DNA of 33,564 nt from CAILHX01 sp036561085 (GTDB taxonomy: Bacteria > Pseudomonadota > Gammaproteobacteria > Burkholderiales > Methylophilaceae): assembly GCA_036561085.1 (NCBI GenBank), contig DATBPY010000105.1:1-33564 (forward strand). The letters are read 5' to 3'. A program made the translations under genes and the position numbers. A model generated the notes under the pieces. The model ran no database searches. It saw nothing but the letters and a program-made list of their open reading frames with translations, and was not told where the DNA came from. Positions 22,444 to 30,572 of the stretch are shown piece by piece (positions within the stretch are counted from its first letter, which is position 1; every line of letters starts with the position of its first letter).

Positions 22444-22462
22444 TCACCCGAAGGCGGACAAA

Positions 22463-22948
22463 TCAAGCGTCAGCTGCGGGAGCGTCTGCTGCAGGTTCAG
22501 CTTCAGTAGCTTCTGCAGCAGCAGCTTCAGGAGCTGGCTCAGCAGCGGCAGCAGTCTCTGCTGCAGCTTTAGCATCTGCAGCTTCTTGTTCCTTGGCAGC
22601 TTTTGCAGCGGCCTTGGCCTCAGCAGCGGCTGCGGCAGCTTTAACTTCAGCGGCAGCAGCCACTTTTGCAGCGGCTTTGTCTTTAGCAGCTTTTGCAGCT
22701 TCAGGGCCTTTTGCTTCTTGCTTGACCAAGCGCGCAACGCAATCTGAAAGCAGTGCGCCGTTACTTTGCCAGTGCTTGATGCGTTCGCCATCCAGACGCA
22801 GACCGTCAACACCATCTTTGGCCAATGGGTCGTAAAAACCCACGCGTTCGATGAATCTGCCGTCGCGACGATTGCGCGAATCTGCTACTACAACACTGTA
22901 AAAAGGGCGCTTCTTAGCGCCACCACGAGCTAAACGAATGATAACCAT
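22463..22948 (-). CDS. rpsP: 30S ribosomal protein S16 with long Ala-rich C-terminal extension
   Basis: Residues 1 to about 80 are ordinary S16 (MVIIRLARGGAKKRPFYSVV, RDGRFIERVGFYDPLAKDG, ERIKHWQSNGALLSDCVARL). S16 is usually 80-90 residues, but here the frame goes on to 161 with a tail of Ala, Glu, Lys and Asp only (for example AAAEAKAAAKAAKEQEAADA), first mixed-charge then acidic. The tail probably forms a helix or is disordered. The DNA there is a GCA/GCT-rich low-complexity run prone to length change. It leads the operon rpsP-rimM-trmD-rplS. Confidence 0.96.
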   Translation of the reverse strand: MVIIRLARGGAKKRPFYSVVVADSRNRRDGRFIERVGFYDPLAKDGVDGLRLDGERIKHWQSNGALLSDCVARLVKQEAKGPEAAKAAKDKAAAKVAAAAEVKAAAAAAEAKAAAKAAKEQEAADAKAAAETAAAAEPAPEAAAAEATEAEPAADAPAADA

Positions 22949-22986
22949 GTGTTTTCTCTATTTATGCCGAAAAAGGAAAAGCGCGG

Positions 22987-23016
22987 ATTTTACTTGATTT
23001 TTGACTGCTTTGGCAA
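22987..23016 (-). promoter_or_regulatory. Promoter of the rpsP operon
   Basis: The minus strand has TTGCCA (23011-23016), an 18-base spacer and TAAAAT (22987-22992), about 40 bases before the rpsP start. Its -35 touches the terminator of the upstream queC gene. Confidence 0.5.
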
Positions 23017-23038
23017 AAAATATCGGTATACCGATATT
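23015..23038 (-). terminator. Terminator after queC
   Basis: The perfect palindrome AATATCGGTATACCGATATT (23019-23038) is followed on the minus strand by further T, giving a hairpin plus T-run just after the queC stop. An operator role is possible because it adjoins the rpsP -35. Confidence 0.6.
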
Positions 23039-23041
23039 GGA

Positions 23042-23710
23042 TCAAGCATAAAGTGTTTGATCCAACATGCCGGCAGCCGCAAAACCGTCACGTCGCAGAC
23101 GGCAGGAATCGCACACGCCGCAAGCTAGACCGTCCGCATCGGCTTGATAGCAGGACACGGTCATACTGTAGTCCACTCCCAATTCCGTGCCGCGGCGGAT
23201 GATGTCGGCTTTGGACAGGTCTATCAGCGGCGTATGTAATGTGAGGGGATGACCTTCCACCGCGCTTTTGGTCGCCAGATTCGCCATGTTCTCAAAAGCC
23301 TTGATGTATTCGCTACGGCAATCCGGATAACCGGAATAATCCAGCGCATTCACGCCGATAAAGATATCGTATGCGTTCAACACTTCGGCCCAGGCCATTG
23401 CCAGCGAAAGCATGATGGTATTGCGGGCAGGCACATAGGTGATTGGGATGCCGGTACTCGGTGTCTGCGGCACCGCGATGCTGTTATCTGTAAGCGCAGA
23501 GCCGCCGAATGTGGATAGATCGAGCTGAAAGATGCGGTGCTCCGTTGCGCCCAACTCTTGTGCAACGTTTTTGGCGGCTTTCAGTTCGGCGATGTGGCGT
23601 TGGTGATAGTCAAAGCTCAGGCAGTAACAATCGTAGCCATCTGCTTTGGCGATAGCTAAAACAGTGGCAGAATCCAATCCGCCGGAAAGAAGAACGACAG
23701 CTTTTTTCAT
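23042..23710 (-). CDS. queC: 7-cyano-7-deazaguanine synthase
   Basis: The 222-residue enzyme turns 7-carboxy-7-deazaguanine into preQ0 with ATP and ammonia in queuosine synthesis. It starts with the PP-loop AVVLLSGGLDSATVLAIA, followed by YCLSFDYHQRH, PARNTIMLSLAMAWAE, FIGVNALDYSGYPDCR and the zinc cluster CYQADADGLACGVCDSCRLR (four Cys). It is the last gene of the minus-strand series and lies five bases after queE, which makes its substrate. Confidence 0.97.
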   Translation of the reverse strand: MKKAVVLLSGGLDSATVLAIAKADGYDCYCLSFDYHQRHIAELKAAKNVAQELGATEHRIFQLDLSTFGGSALTDNSIAVPQTPSTGIPITYVPARNTIMLSLAMAWAEVLNAYDIFIGVNALDYSGYPDCRSEYIKAFENMANLATKSAVEGHPLTLHTPLIDLSKADIIRRGTELGVDYSMTVSCYQADADGLACGVCDSCRLRRDGFAAAGMLDQTLYA

Positions 23711-23715
23711 ACGCT

Positions 23716-24354
23716 TTATTTTCCTGCTACTTCGCCCCAGAGTATTTTATGGAGTTGTACTTGCAATCGTACCTGTAATTTATCTTCCAATATCCATTCT
23801 GCAAGATCGTGCGGTTGCAACTGACCGTAAACCGGCGAGAATAATACCGGACAAATCTCATGGATGCCGCGTTCATGCAGTATCTGTTTAGCCCATGCGT
23901 AATCGGCCTGATCGCACAGCACGAATTTGACTTCATCCTTGGGTTTGAGTAGCGGGATATTAGACCAAAGATTCTTGCTCTCTTCGCCGGAACCGGGAGT
24001 CTTAACATCCAGAATGACCGAGACTCTGTCATCTACCTGGGCAATATCCATCGCTCCGCTGGTTTCGAGCGAAACGTCATAGCCGTTGTCGCACAATGTT
24101 TTGAGCAACACCAAACATTCTTTTTGCGCTAAGGGTTCGCCGCCGGTAACAGTGACGCGCTTCATGCCGAACTCGGCGACTCGCGTCATGATGTCATCCA
24201 CGGTGAGCAGGTCGCCGCCATGAAAAGCATAGGCAGTATCGCAATAGCCGCAACGCAGAGGGCAACCCGTCAGGCGTACGAAGACTGTCGGCAGGCCGAC
24301 TCGTGAGGCTTCTCCCTGAAGAGAGAAGAAGATTTCATGGATTTTAATAGACAA
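23716..24354 (-). CDS. queE: 7-carboxy-7-deazaguanine synthase
   Basis: The 212-residue radical SAM enzyme contracts 6-carboxy-tetrahydropterin to 7-carboxy-7-deazaguanine. The start MSIKIHEIFFSLQGEASRVG is typical. The iron-sulphur site is LTGCPLRCGYCDTAYAF (C-x3-C-x2-C). RVTVTGGEPLAQ is the SAM-binding GGE motif, with VSLETSGAMDI following. It sits between cpoB and queC, a frequent layout where queuosine genes follow tol-pal. Confidence 0.96.
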   Translation of the reverse strand: MSIKIHEIFFSLQGEASRVGLPTVFVRLTGCPLRCGYCDTAYAFHGGDLLTVDDIMTRVAEFGMKRVTVTGGEPLAQKECLVLLKTLCDNGYDVSLETSGAMDIAQVDDRVSVILDVKTPGSGEESKNLWSNIPLLKPKDEVKFVLCDQADYAWAKQILHERGIHEICPVLFSPVYGQLQPHDLAEWILEDKLQVRLQVQLHKILWGEVAGK

Positions 24355-24378
24355 GGTGTGCAGCCTGAGCCAATTGCT

Positions 24379-25281
24379 CTAATTTTTTGTTTTGAGAGCT
24401 TCCAACTGTGCTAAACGTTTCTTAGCCAAACCGGCCGCATCGGAGATCGGATATTTGGCGACCAATGCTTTGAGTGTTTGTCGCGCACCATCGATGTCGG
24501 AAAGCTGGATCTGGCTGTTGGCGATGTTATACATGGCATCAGGAGCTTTGGGATGATCGGGATATTGTTTGATCAATTTCTGCTGGGCGCTTATCGCTGC
24601 TTTGTAATCGTGCTGCGAGAATTTGGCGTACCCTAACCAGTATTGAGCATTGCCGGCCAGTTTGCTGTTGGGGTAGGTGTCCAGAAACTTCTCGAAAGCA
24701 CTGGCCGATTGCCCATAGTTTCCGGCCTTGAAATAGGTGTGTGCCGCTTCATAGGCTTTATTCTCTTCAGCGGTATTGTCCACCGGAGCGGGTGCAGGCG
24801 CTTGGGTTGTCGGCGGTGAGCCGGCATCGGAAGTTGCTTGACCTGCTGTTGCGGAAGACGCTGCAGGTTTGGCAGAGGTATCTGCCGCACTCTTTTCCAG
24901 CTTCTGCAAACGCGCATCCAGATCGCTATACACATCATGCTGCTGCTGTTGCGAGCTTTCCTGGGCGTGCGTCACGACTTCCAACTGGCCTTTGATCTGG
25001 GTGATCGCAGCCGTTTGTTGGTCGATCTGGTTGAGTATCTCCAGACTTTGGTTTTTGAGCTGGCCTTCTAGCGCGCTAAGGCGAGCCTCCAGCGCACTGC
25101 GTTGTTTCTGCTCATCGTCCAGTTTGCTTTGCAGCGCTTGCACCTGCGTTTGCAGTTGCAAAATCTGTTTTTGCTGGTCGACGATCTTTGCTCTGGCTTC
25201 ATCATCGCCGAACAAAGTTGCCTGGGCGGCAGTAGCGCCGCCCAGTAGCAACAGGCAAATTAAAAACTTGCTTAACCGCAT
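24379..25281 (-). CDS. cpoB: Cell division coordinator CpoB (YbgF)
   Basis: The 300-residue periplasmic protein links Tol-Pal constriction to peptidoglycan synthesis by PBP1B. A Sec signal peptide (MRLSKFLICLLLLGGATAAQA) is followed by a coiled coil rich in Gln and Leu (IVDQQKQILQLQTQVQALQSK, ~residues 33-95), a Pro/Ala/Thr-rich linker (~135-165) and tetratricopeptide repeats (YFKAGNYGQSASAFEKFLDT, NAQYWLGYAKF, APDAMYNIANSQIQL). The order is normal for the family. It abuts pal. Confidence 0.95.
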   Translation of the reverse strand: MRLSKFLICLLLLGGATAAQATLFGDDEARAKIVDQQKQILQLQTQVQALQSKLDDEQKQRSALEARLSALEGQLKNQSLEILNQIDQQTAAITQIKGQLEVVTHAQESSQQQQHDVYSDLDARLQKLEKSAADTSAKPAASSATAGQATSDAGSPPTTQAPAPAPVDNTAEENKAYEAAHTYFKAGNYGQSASAFEKFLDTYPNSKLAGNAQYWLGYAKFSQHDYKAAISAQQKLIKQYPDHPKAPDAMYNIANSQIQLSDIDGARQTLKALVAKYPISDAAGLAKKRLAQLEALKTKN

Positions 25282-25848
25282 TTATTCACCGTCATAAACG
25301 ATATCGACGCGGCGATTCTTTGCCCGGCAATCATCGGTCTGTTCGCTGCAACGCGGTTTTTCTTTACCGTAGCTGATCGTTTCGATCTGCGTATCACTGG
25401 CACCCAGGACATTCATCACTTTTCTTACCGCTACCGAGCGGCGTTGACCCAGTGCCAGATTGTATTCGCGGCTGCCACGGTCATCGGCATTGCCTTGCAA
25501 TACCAGCTTGGCGTTAGGGTGTGCTACCAGATACTTGGCGTGGGCTTCGACCAGCGCACGATATTCGCTCTTCACTTCATCTTTGTCGTAGTCGAAGTAA
25601 ACGCTACGGCTGGAAAGGATGTTGTTCGGATCTTTCAACGGACTTAATTCACCTTTAGGCGCTGTCGAAGCATCTGCAGCCATAGTGCTGCTGCTATTCG
25701 AAGAGTCGGTTGCAGGTGCTGCCGGAGTCGGTACCGTGGCAGGCGGGCTATTATCTGTCGCAGGTGCCTTGGGCTCCTCGATCGGTTTGCTGGCGCAAGC
25801 GGCCAGGAACATGGTCATAATTATACTGATAGCAAACTTCTTATTCAT
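25282..25848 (-). CDS. pal: Peptidoglycan-associated lipoprotein Pal
   Basis: The 188-residue outer-membrane lipoprotein is anchored by a signal peptide with lipobox LAAC (MFLAACASKPIEEPK). A Pro/Ala/Ser-rich linker leads to the OmpA-like peptidoglycan-binding domain: SVYFDYDKDEV, ANAKLVLQGNADDRGSREYN-type text, LGQRRSVAVRKVMNVLG and a C-terminal CRAKNRRVDIVY. Two Cys in EKPRCSEQTDDCRAK could form a disulphide. It binds TolB and pulls the outer membrane inward at division. Confidence 0.97.
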   Translation of the reverse strand: MNKKFAISIIMTMFLAACASKPIEEPKAPATDNSPPATVPTPAAPATDSSNSSSTMAADASTAPKGELSPLKDPNNILSSRSVYFDYDKDEVKSEYRALVEAHAKYLVAHPNAKLVLQGNADDRGSREYNLALGQRRSVAVRKVMNVLGASDTQIETISYGKEKPRCSEQTDDCRAKNRRVDIVYDGE

Positions 25849-25870
25849 TTCTATTCTCCTTAGGTAAAAA

Positions 25871-27136
25871 TCAATTTGTGGCGGGACTCCAAGCGGGCTC
25901 CCTCACATCTCCAACCTCACTAAAACGCTGCTTCACTTTTCCATCTGCAGATACTACTGACAACACTCCTTTGTTATTGATATGGGTCGCATAAATGATC
26001 AGCCGCCCATTTGGCGCAAAGCTGGGTGATTCATCGCGAGCAGTGTCGCTCAATACCTGTACTTGCCCGCTAGCTACCTCTTGCGTTGCGATTTGAAATT
26101 TACCGTTATCTCCACGCCTGACGAAAGCTATCAGCTTATTGTCGGGTGAAAGTCTGGGGCTTACATTGTAGCTGCCTTCAAAAGTGACGCGTTGGACATT
26201 TCCGCCGGCAGGCGACATACGATAGATCTGCGGGCTGCCGCCGCGGTCTGAAGTGAAGTATATCCATTTACCATCGGGCGACCATTGCGGTTCGGTATCT
26301 ATAGTTAAACCGTGAGTAAGCGGTTGCAATCCTGTGCCGTCCGCATTGATAGTATATATCTGCGTGTTACCGCTCAGTGATAATACGATAGCCAGTTTCT
26401 TGCCGTCGGGCGACCATGCCGGTGCGCTGTTATTACCTTTGTAGTTGGCCAATACCACGCGTTGCCCCGAAGTGAGCGACTGTACATAGATCACCGGTTT
26501 CTTCTTTTCAAACGACACATAGGCCAGTTTGGTCCCGTCCGGCGACCAGGCAGGGGAGATAATAGGTTCCGTTCCAGCCAGCACGGGTTGCGGGTTATAA
26601 CCATCGGCGTCGGCGATCATCAGCGACTGGCGGTTACCCTGCTTGATAACGTAAGTGATGCGTGTGGAGAACACACCTGCCTCACCGGTGAGTTTCTGGT
26701 AAATGATGTCGGCGATCTTGTGCGATGTCTGACGCAGTTGCGAAGGCGTGATGTCATATTCCAATGCTGCCAATTGACCCTGTTTCAGTACATCCAGCAG
26801 GCGGAAACTTACTTTGAGGCGTCCGCCGGCAGTCGGCTCTACTTTGCCTATGACCAGTGCTTGGGCTTGCAAAGCAGCCCAATCAGGATATTTAACGTCG
26901 GCCACCTCTTTGGGTAGTGGCGATACGCCGCCGGTTTCCAGCAGGCGAAACAGTCCGCTACGTCTCAGGTCGGCAGAAATGATAACAGTAGGATTATCTG
27001 CAGGATTGCTGGATTGCGTGAAAGGTACGATGGCGATAGGGATCTGCTGCGCTGCCCCGCCGACGATCTCGATATCCAGTGCAGCTTGCGCCGTCAATGG
27101 TAAGAGCAAACTCAGCAGAATGAGTAATCGCGACAT
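25871..27136 (-). CDS. tolB: Tol-Pal system protein TolB
   Basis: The 421-residue periplasmic protein starts at ATG 27136 with signal peptide MSRLLILLSLLLPLTAQA and mature ALDIEIVGG. The open frame goes on to 27334 but that stretch lies inside tolA and has no family resemblance. The N-terminal alpha/beta domain is followed by a WD40-like propeller with repeated SPAWSPDGTKLAYVSF, APAWSPDGKKLAIVLS, EPQWSPDGKWIYFTSD and SPRLSPDNKLIAFV. TolB shuttles between Pal and TolA. TATAAT sits 6 bases before the ATG with no ribosome site, so an internal leaderless promoter is possible. Confidence 0.97.
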   Translation of the reverse strand: MSRLLILLSLLLPLTAQAALDIEIVGGAAQQIPIAIVPFTQSSNPADNPTVIISADLRRSGLFRLLETGGVSPLPKEVADVKYPDWAALQAQALVIGKVEPTAGGRLKVSFRLLDVLKQGQLAALEYDITPSQLRQTSHKIADIIYQKLTGEAGVFSTRITYVIKQGNRQSLMIADADGYNPQPVLAGTEPIISPAWSPDGTKLAYVSFEKKKPVIYVQSLTSGQRVVLANYKGNNSAPAWSPDGKKLAIVLSLSGNTQIYTINADGTGLQPLTHGLTIDTEPQWSPDGKWIYFTSDRGGSPQIYRMSPAGGNVQRVTFEGSYNVSPRLSPDNKLIAFVRRGDNGKFQIATQEVASGQVQVLSDTARDESPSFAPNGRLIIYATHINNKGVLSVVSADGKVKQRFSEVGDVREPAWSPATN

Positions 27137-27142
27137 GTGGCA

Positions 27143-27169
27143 ATTATAAAACGAAAAGATGGCATTCAA
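27143..27169 (-). promoter_or_regulatory. Candidate internal promoter before tolB
   Basis: The minus strand carries TATAAT (27143-27148), with a poor -35 TTGAAT (27164-27169) at 15-base spacing. The -10 ends six bases before the tolB ATG, as seen before the glycosyltransferase. Confidence 0.3.
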
Positions 27170-27170
27170 A

Positions 27171-27998
27171 TTACTGCTCTTCATTAGGTCGGAAGTTGAG
27201 GTTGAGATTGCGGAATTGATCAAAAAGTTCCGTCTGCGGTGGCAAAGGCAATGGCTGTGCCGCCAGAATAGCACGTTCCACCGCTTCATCGCAGGCCGGC
27301 AGGCCACTGGATTTGACCAAATGTGGTGGGCCATTCAGGCGTCCACCGGGCATCAGGGCGATGGAATACACCAGTTCCGGCTTACCATCGCCGCAGAGTT
27401 GGCGATTCACCTTACTTTTGATTTTGGCTACGATCTTGGCCGTGTATTCGTTGATCACACCGCTTGAAGCTGCCAATATTTCTTCGGCCCGTTTAGCATC
27501 CGCCGCGCTTTTAGCCGCTTGTGCTTTGGTGTCCACGGCAGGGGCAGGCGGCGTATCCTGGTCAGGTACGTCTTGCAGCATGGCCTTTTTCAATTTATCA
27601 AGCTCTTCCTTGTGTTTTTTTTCCTCTTCCTGTTTTTTAATGGCAGGGTCGGGTTTTTTCGGTTCTTCCTTCGGTGGTTTCTTGACTACGACAGGCTTGG
27701 GTTTGACCTGAATCTCGGCTTTAGGCTCCGGCGGCGGTTCCGGCTTGGGCTCTGGTTTAATTTCGGGTTGGGGTTTAACCTCCGGTGGGGGCGGTTCAGG
27801 TTTGACTTCCGGCGCCGGCGGGGGCGGTGTGACTGCAGGTGCAGGCAGGCTATCCCATAACTCAACTTCGGCTGCTGCCGGCCGCTCCACATGCTTCCAA
27901 CTGAAACTGAATATCAGTACGAATAAAAACAGGCCATGCATTAGCAGTGCCAGCACACCGGCCTGAATGGCAATGGGGTTTTCTCGTGCGCGTATCAT
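27171..27998 (-). CDS. tolA: Tol-Pal energy-coupling protein TolA, proline-rich
   Basis: The 275-residue inner-membrane protein spans the periplasm. It has a cytoplasmic N-tail, a membrane segment (AGVLALLMHGLFLFVLIFSF, ~13-32), a long middle domain and a C-terminal TolA/TonB-like domain (VINEYTAKIVAKIKSKVNRQ, MPGGRLNGPPHLVKSSG, CDEAVERAILAAQPLPLPP). Unlike E. coli TolA, whose middle is an Ala/Lys helix, the first part here is Pro/Lys/Glu-rich (PPPPAPEVKPEPPPP, PKPEPPPEPK), like TonB. A short charged helical part follows (KKQEEEKKHKEELDKLKK). Confidence 0.95.
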   Translation of the reverse strand: MIRARENPIAIQAGVLALLMHGLFLFVLIFSFSWKHVERPAAAEVELWDSLPAPAVTPPPPAPEVKPEPPPPEVKPQPEIKPEPKPEPPPEPKAEIQVKPKPVVVKKPPKEEPKKPDPAIKKQEEEKKHKEELDKLKKAMLQDVPDQDTPPAPAVDTKAQAAKSAADAKRAEEILAASSGVINEYTAKIVAKIKSKVNRQLCGDGKPELVYSIALMPGGRLNGPPHLVKSSGLPACDEAVERAILAAQPLPLPPQTELFDQFRNLNLNFRPNEEQ

Positions 27999-28019
27999 GG
28001 GGCTAGATTAAGAAAGTCC

Positions 28020-28418
28020 TTAACCGGAGGCAGGTTTCAGCAGTAAGCCTACTTTTTCCACTTTGTGTTGCTTGAGCAGATCCATGACACTCATCACATC
28101 GTCGTAGATCACATTCTTGTCGGCCGCGATCACCACAGCCTGATCGGGATGTCTGGACAGACTTGCGTTCACAGCGGCCAGTAATTCATCCCGATGTAAT
28201 GCTTTGCCATCAAGTTCGGTCATCTTGTCGGCCTTGATGGTAATGACCAATGGGGCGGAAGCTTGTTTGAGCGTTTGCCCCACTTGCGGCAGGTCTACCA
28301 CGCCAGGGTTGGTCATGGGGGCGGTGACCATGAAGATCACCAGTAACACCAGCATCACGTCGATATAGGGGACGACATTGATCTGGTTCATCATGCGGCG
28401 GCTGCGACGACGGGGCAT
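28020..28418 (-). CDS. tolR: Tol-Pal system protein TolR
   Basis: The 132-residue ExbD/TolR family protein has a single N-terminal membrane helix, MNQINVVPYIDVMLVLLVIFMV, whose conserved Asp takes part in proton use. A periplasmic domain follows (VDLPQVGQTLKQAS, VVIAADKNVIYDDVMSVMDLLK). With TolQ it forms the proton-driven motor for TolA. It lies between tolQ (15-base gap) and tolA. Confidence 0.96.
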   Translation of the reverse strand: MPRRRSRRMMNQINVVPYIDVMLVLLVIFMVTAPMTNPGVVDLPQVGQTLKQASAPLVITIKADKMTELDGKALHRDELLAAVNASLSRHPDQAVVIAADKNVIYDDVMSVMDLLKQHKVEKVGLLLKPASG

Positions 28419-28433
28419 TTGTCAAACTCCCAA

Positions 28434-29117
28434 TCAGGCCTTGCGTTGCAGGATATTGGTGAACTCTTCCATAAAGCTTTCATACCTGATGGCGAGTCTA
28501 TCCACATTCGAAGCAAAACGGTTGTAGGCGATCACCGCGGGGATCGCCGCAAACAGGCCGATGGCCGTGGCGATCAATGCTTCAGCGATGCCGGGCGCAA
28601 CGTGCGCCAGAGTCGCCTGCGCCACATTCGCCAGGCCGCGAAATGCATTCATGATGCCCCAGACCGTGCCGAACAACCCGATATAAGGGCTGACCGAGCC
28701 TACAGAAGCTAGAAACGGCAAATGCGCATCCAATTCGTCCATTTCGCGGTTGAATGCGGCGCGCATGGCACGACGCGCGCTTTCCATCAGGTCGCTGCTT
28801 TCTATACCGCCCTGGCGACGTAGCCGTGCATATTCCTTGAAGCCACCTTCAAAGATACTGGCCATACCCTGGACGCTGCTGGAACGGTGGCCGGAAGTGA
28901 TGCTTTCATGCAGTTTGGTGAGATCGCCGCCGGTCCAGAAGGTATTCTCAAACTCATCCGCTTCGTTTTCGGCACGACGCAACATGAATATCTTAAGGAA
29001 GATATACCACCACGATACCATCGACGCGATGAGTAACAATGCCATCACTACTTGTACCGGCAGACTGGCGCCGGTGATCAAGCTGAGCAGGGAGAAATCT
29101 TGCAGGTTGGTTTCCAC
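28434..29117 (-). CDS. tolQ: Tol-Pal system protein TolQ
   Basis: The 227-residue MotA/TolQ/ExbB proton-channel protein has three membrane segments: VVMALLLIASMVSWWYIFL near residue 20, PFLASVGSVSPYIGLFGTVWGI near 135, and IATAIGLFAAIPAVIAYN near 175. The cytoplasmic loop has RAMRAAFNREMDELD. The start codon is GTG (29115-29117) with GGAG upstream. It leads the tol genes after ybgC. Confidence 0.96.
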   Translation of the reverse strand: METNLQDFSLLSLITGASLPVQVVMALLLIASMVSWWYIFLKIFMLRRAENEADEFENTFWTGGDLTKLHESITSGHRSSSVQGMASIFEGGFKEYARLRRQGGIESSDLMESARRAMRAAFNREMDELDAHLPFLASVGSVSPYIGLFGTVWGIMNAFRGLANVAQATLAHVAPGIAEALIATAIGLFAAIPAVIAYNRFASNVDRLAIRYESFMEEFTNILQRKA

Positions 29118-29137
29118 AGTATTGCCGTCTCCAAAAA

Positions 29138-29533
29138 TTAACTTATTTTAGTGAGTATCGTCGCCGGTATCGCCACCGGTTTGAATGTTTCCGTGCTTAC
29201 GCATACGACTTCTACATTGGCGCGGGTGAGTGCGATGTCGCCACGTAGCAAAGTTTGTTCGAATAACATCGCACTGCGTCCTTGCTGCCTCACGCTGGTG
29301 ATCACTTCCAGCAATTCGTCAAACACGGCCGGTTGCCGATATTTTATCTGCAAGCCACGTACCACGAACATGACTTTTTCTTTTGCTTTTAGTTCAGATT
29401 GAGCAAATCCCAGATGACGCAAGAATTCAGTACGGGCACGTTCAAAGAACATCAGGTAGTTGGCATGATAAACCACACCGCCTGCGTCCGTATCTTCATA
29501 ATAGACCCGTACCGGAAAACTGAAACTATTCAC
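29138..29533 (-). CDS. ybgC: Acyl-CoA thioesterase YbgC
   Basis: The 131-residue hot-dog-fold thioesterase has VYYEDTDAGGVVYHANYLMFFERARTEFLR, the family signature with the catalytic Asp. ALTRANVEVVCVSTETFKPVAIP ends it. YbgC hydrolyses acyl-CoA and is tied to phospholipid work next to Tol-Pal. The start codon is GTG (29531-29533), overlapping the ruvB end by eight bases. Confidence 0.95.
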   Translation of the reverse strand: MNSFSFPVRVYYEDTDAGGVVYHANYLMFFERARTEFLRHLGFAQSELKAKEKVMFVVRGLQIKYRQPAVFDELLEVITSVRQQGRSAMLFEQTLLRGDIALTRANVEVVCVSTETFKPVAIPATILTKIS

Positions 29534-30572
29534 TAAACAACTGTCCGCTGGTTAAAGTGGTCAAGCTCGGCGGCACGGGCAACCCGAAATGCTGATACGC
29601 CATTTGTGTGGCGACCCGTCCGCGCGGCGTACGCATCAGATAGCCTTGCTGGATCATATACGGCTCCAGCACATCTTCTATGGTATCGCGCTCTTCGCCT
29701 ATCGCTGCTGCCAGATTGTCCAGCCCGACCGGACCGCCACCGAATTTTTCCAGCACCGCCATCAACAACTTCCTATCCATGACATCCAGCCCCAACTTAT
29801 CTACATCCAGCATTTTTAGTGCTGCATCGGCAATGGCGGCGCTCACGGTGCCGTCTGATTTTACTTGGGCATAATCGCGTACTCGCCGTAACAAGCGATT
29901 GGCGATACGCGGTGTACCGCGCGAGCGGCGGGCAATCTCCAGTGCACCGCCATCCGCCAGCGGTACGTCCATCAGCCCAGCAGAGCGGTGTACGATGCGA
30001 CCCAATTCTTCGGGTGTATAAAATTCCAGCCGCGCCACAATGCCGAAACGGTCGCGTAGCGGGTTGGTCAGCATACCTGCCCGTGTGGTTGCGCCGACTA
30101 GCGTGAATGGTGGCAGCTCTAGCCGTACCGAACGTGCCGAGGGTCCTTCGCCTATCATGATGTCCAGCCGGTAATCTTCCATTGCCGGATAGAGTATCTC
30201 CTCTACTACCGGCGACAAGCGGTGGATCTCGTCGATGAACAGCACATCATTGGGTTCAAGATTGGTTAGTAACGCGGCTAGATCGCCTGCACGTTCGAGT
30301 ACCGGGCCGGATGTCTGACGCAAACTCACGCCCATTTCCTTGGCGATGATATGTGCCAGCGTGGTTTTCCCCAACCCTGGCGGGCCGAATAACAACACAT
30401 GATCCAACGCTTCAGCACGCCCTCTGGCCGCATTGATGAAGATCTCTAATTGCCCGCGCGCCTTTTCCTGACCGATGTATTCCTCCAGATCCTTGGGACG
30501 GAGCGCGCGTTCCTGAGCCTCTTCTTGCGGGCTTACAGGTGCGGCAGCGATCAGGCGGTCAGTTTCTATCAT
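29526..30572 (-). CDS. ruvB: Holliday junction ATP-dependent helicase RuvB
   Basis: The 348-residue AAA+ motor drives branch migration with RuvA. It has RPKDLEEYIGQEKARGQLEIF at the N-terminus, Walker A LFGPPGLGKTTLAHIIA, Walker B VLFIDEIHRLSP, sensor 1 region LVGATTRAGMLTNPLRDRFG with the arginine finger, and sensor 2 RSRGTPRIANRLLRRVRD. The winged-helix DNA-binding end contains EPYMIQQGYLMRTPRGR. It overlaps ruvA by four bases. Confidence 0.98.
   Translation of the reverse strand: MIETDRLIAAAPVSPQEEAQERALRPKDLEEYIGQEKARGQLEIFINAARGRAEALDHVLLFGPPGLGKTTLAHIIAKEMGVSLRQTSGPVLERAGDLAALLTNLEPNDVLFIDEIHRLSPVVEEILYPAMEDYRLDIMIGEGPSARSVRLELPPFTLVGATTRAGMLTNPLRDRFGIVARLEFYTPEELGRIVHRSAGLMDVPLADGGALEIARRSRGTPRIANRLLRRVRDYAQVKSDGTVSAAIADAALKMLDVDKLGLDVMDRKLLMAVLEKFGGGPVGLDNLAAAIGEERDTIEDVLEPYMIQQGYLMRTPRGRVATQMAYQHFGLPVPPSLTTLTSGQLFSE

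Noticed and set aside
22593..22835. Ala-rich plus-strand open frame opposite rpsP
   Set aside because: It is the complement of the GCA/GCT-rich tail of S16, which also gives long open frames on the other strand.
27137..27334. Upstream extension of tolB by 66 codons
   Set aside because: It overlaps the end of tolA in another frame, and a perfect signal peptide starts at 27136.
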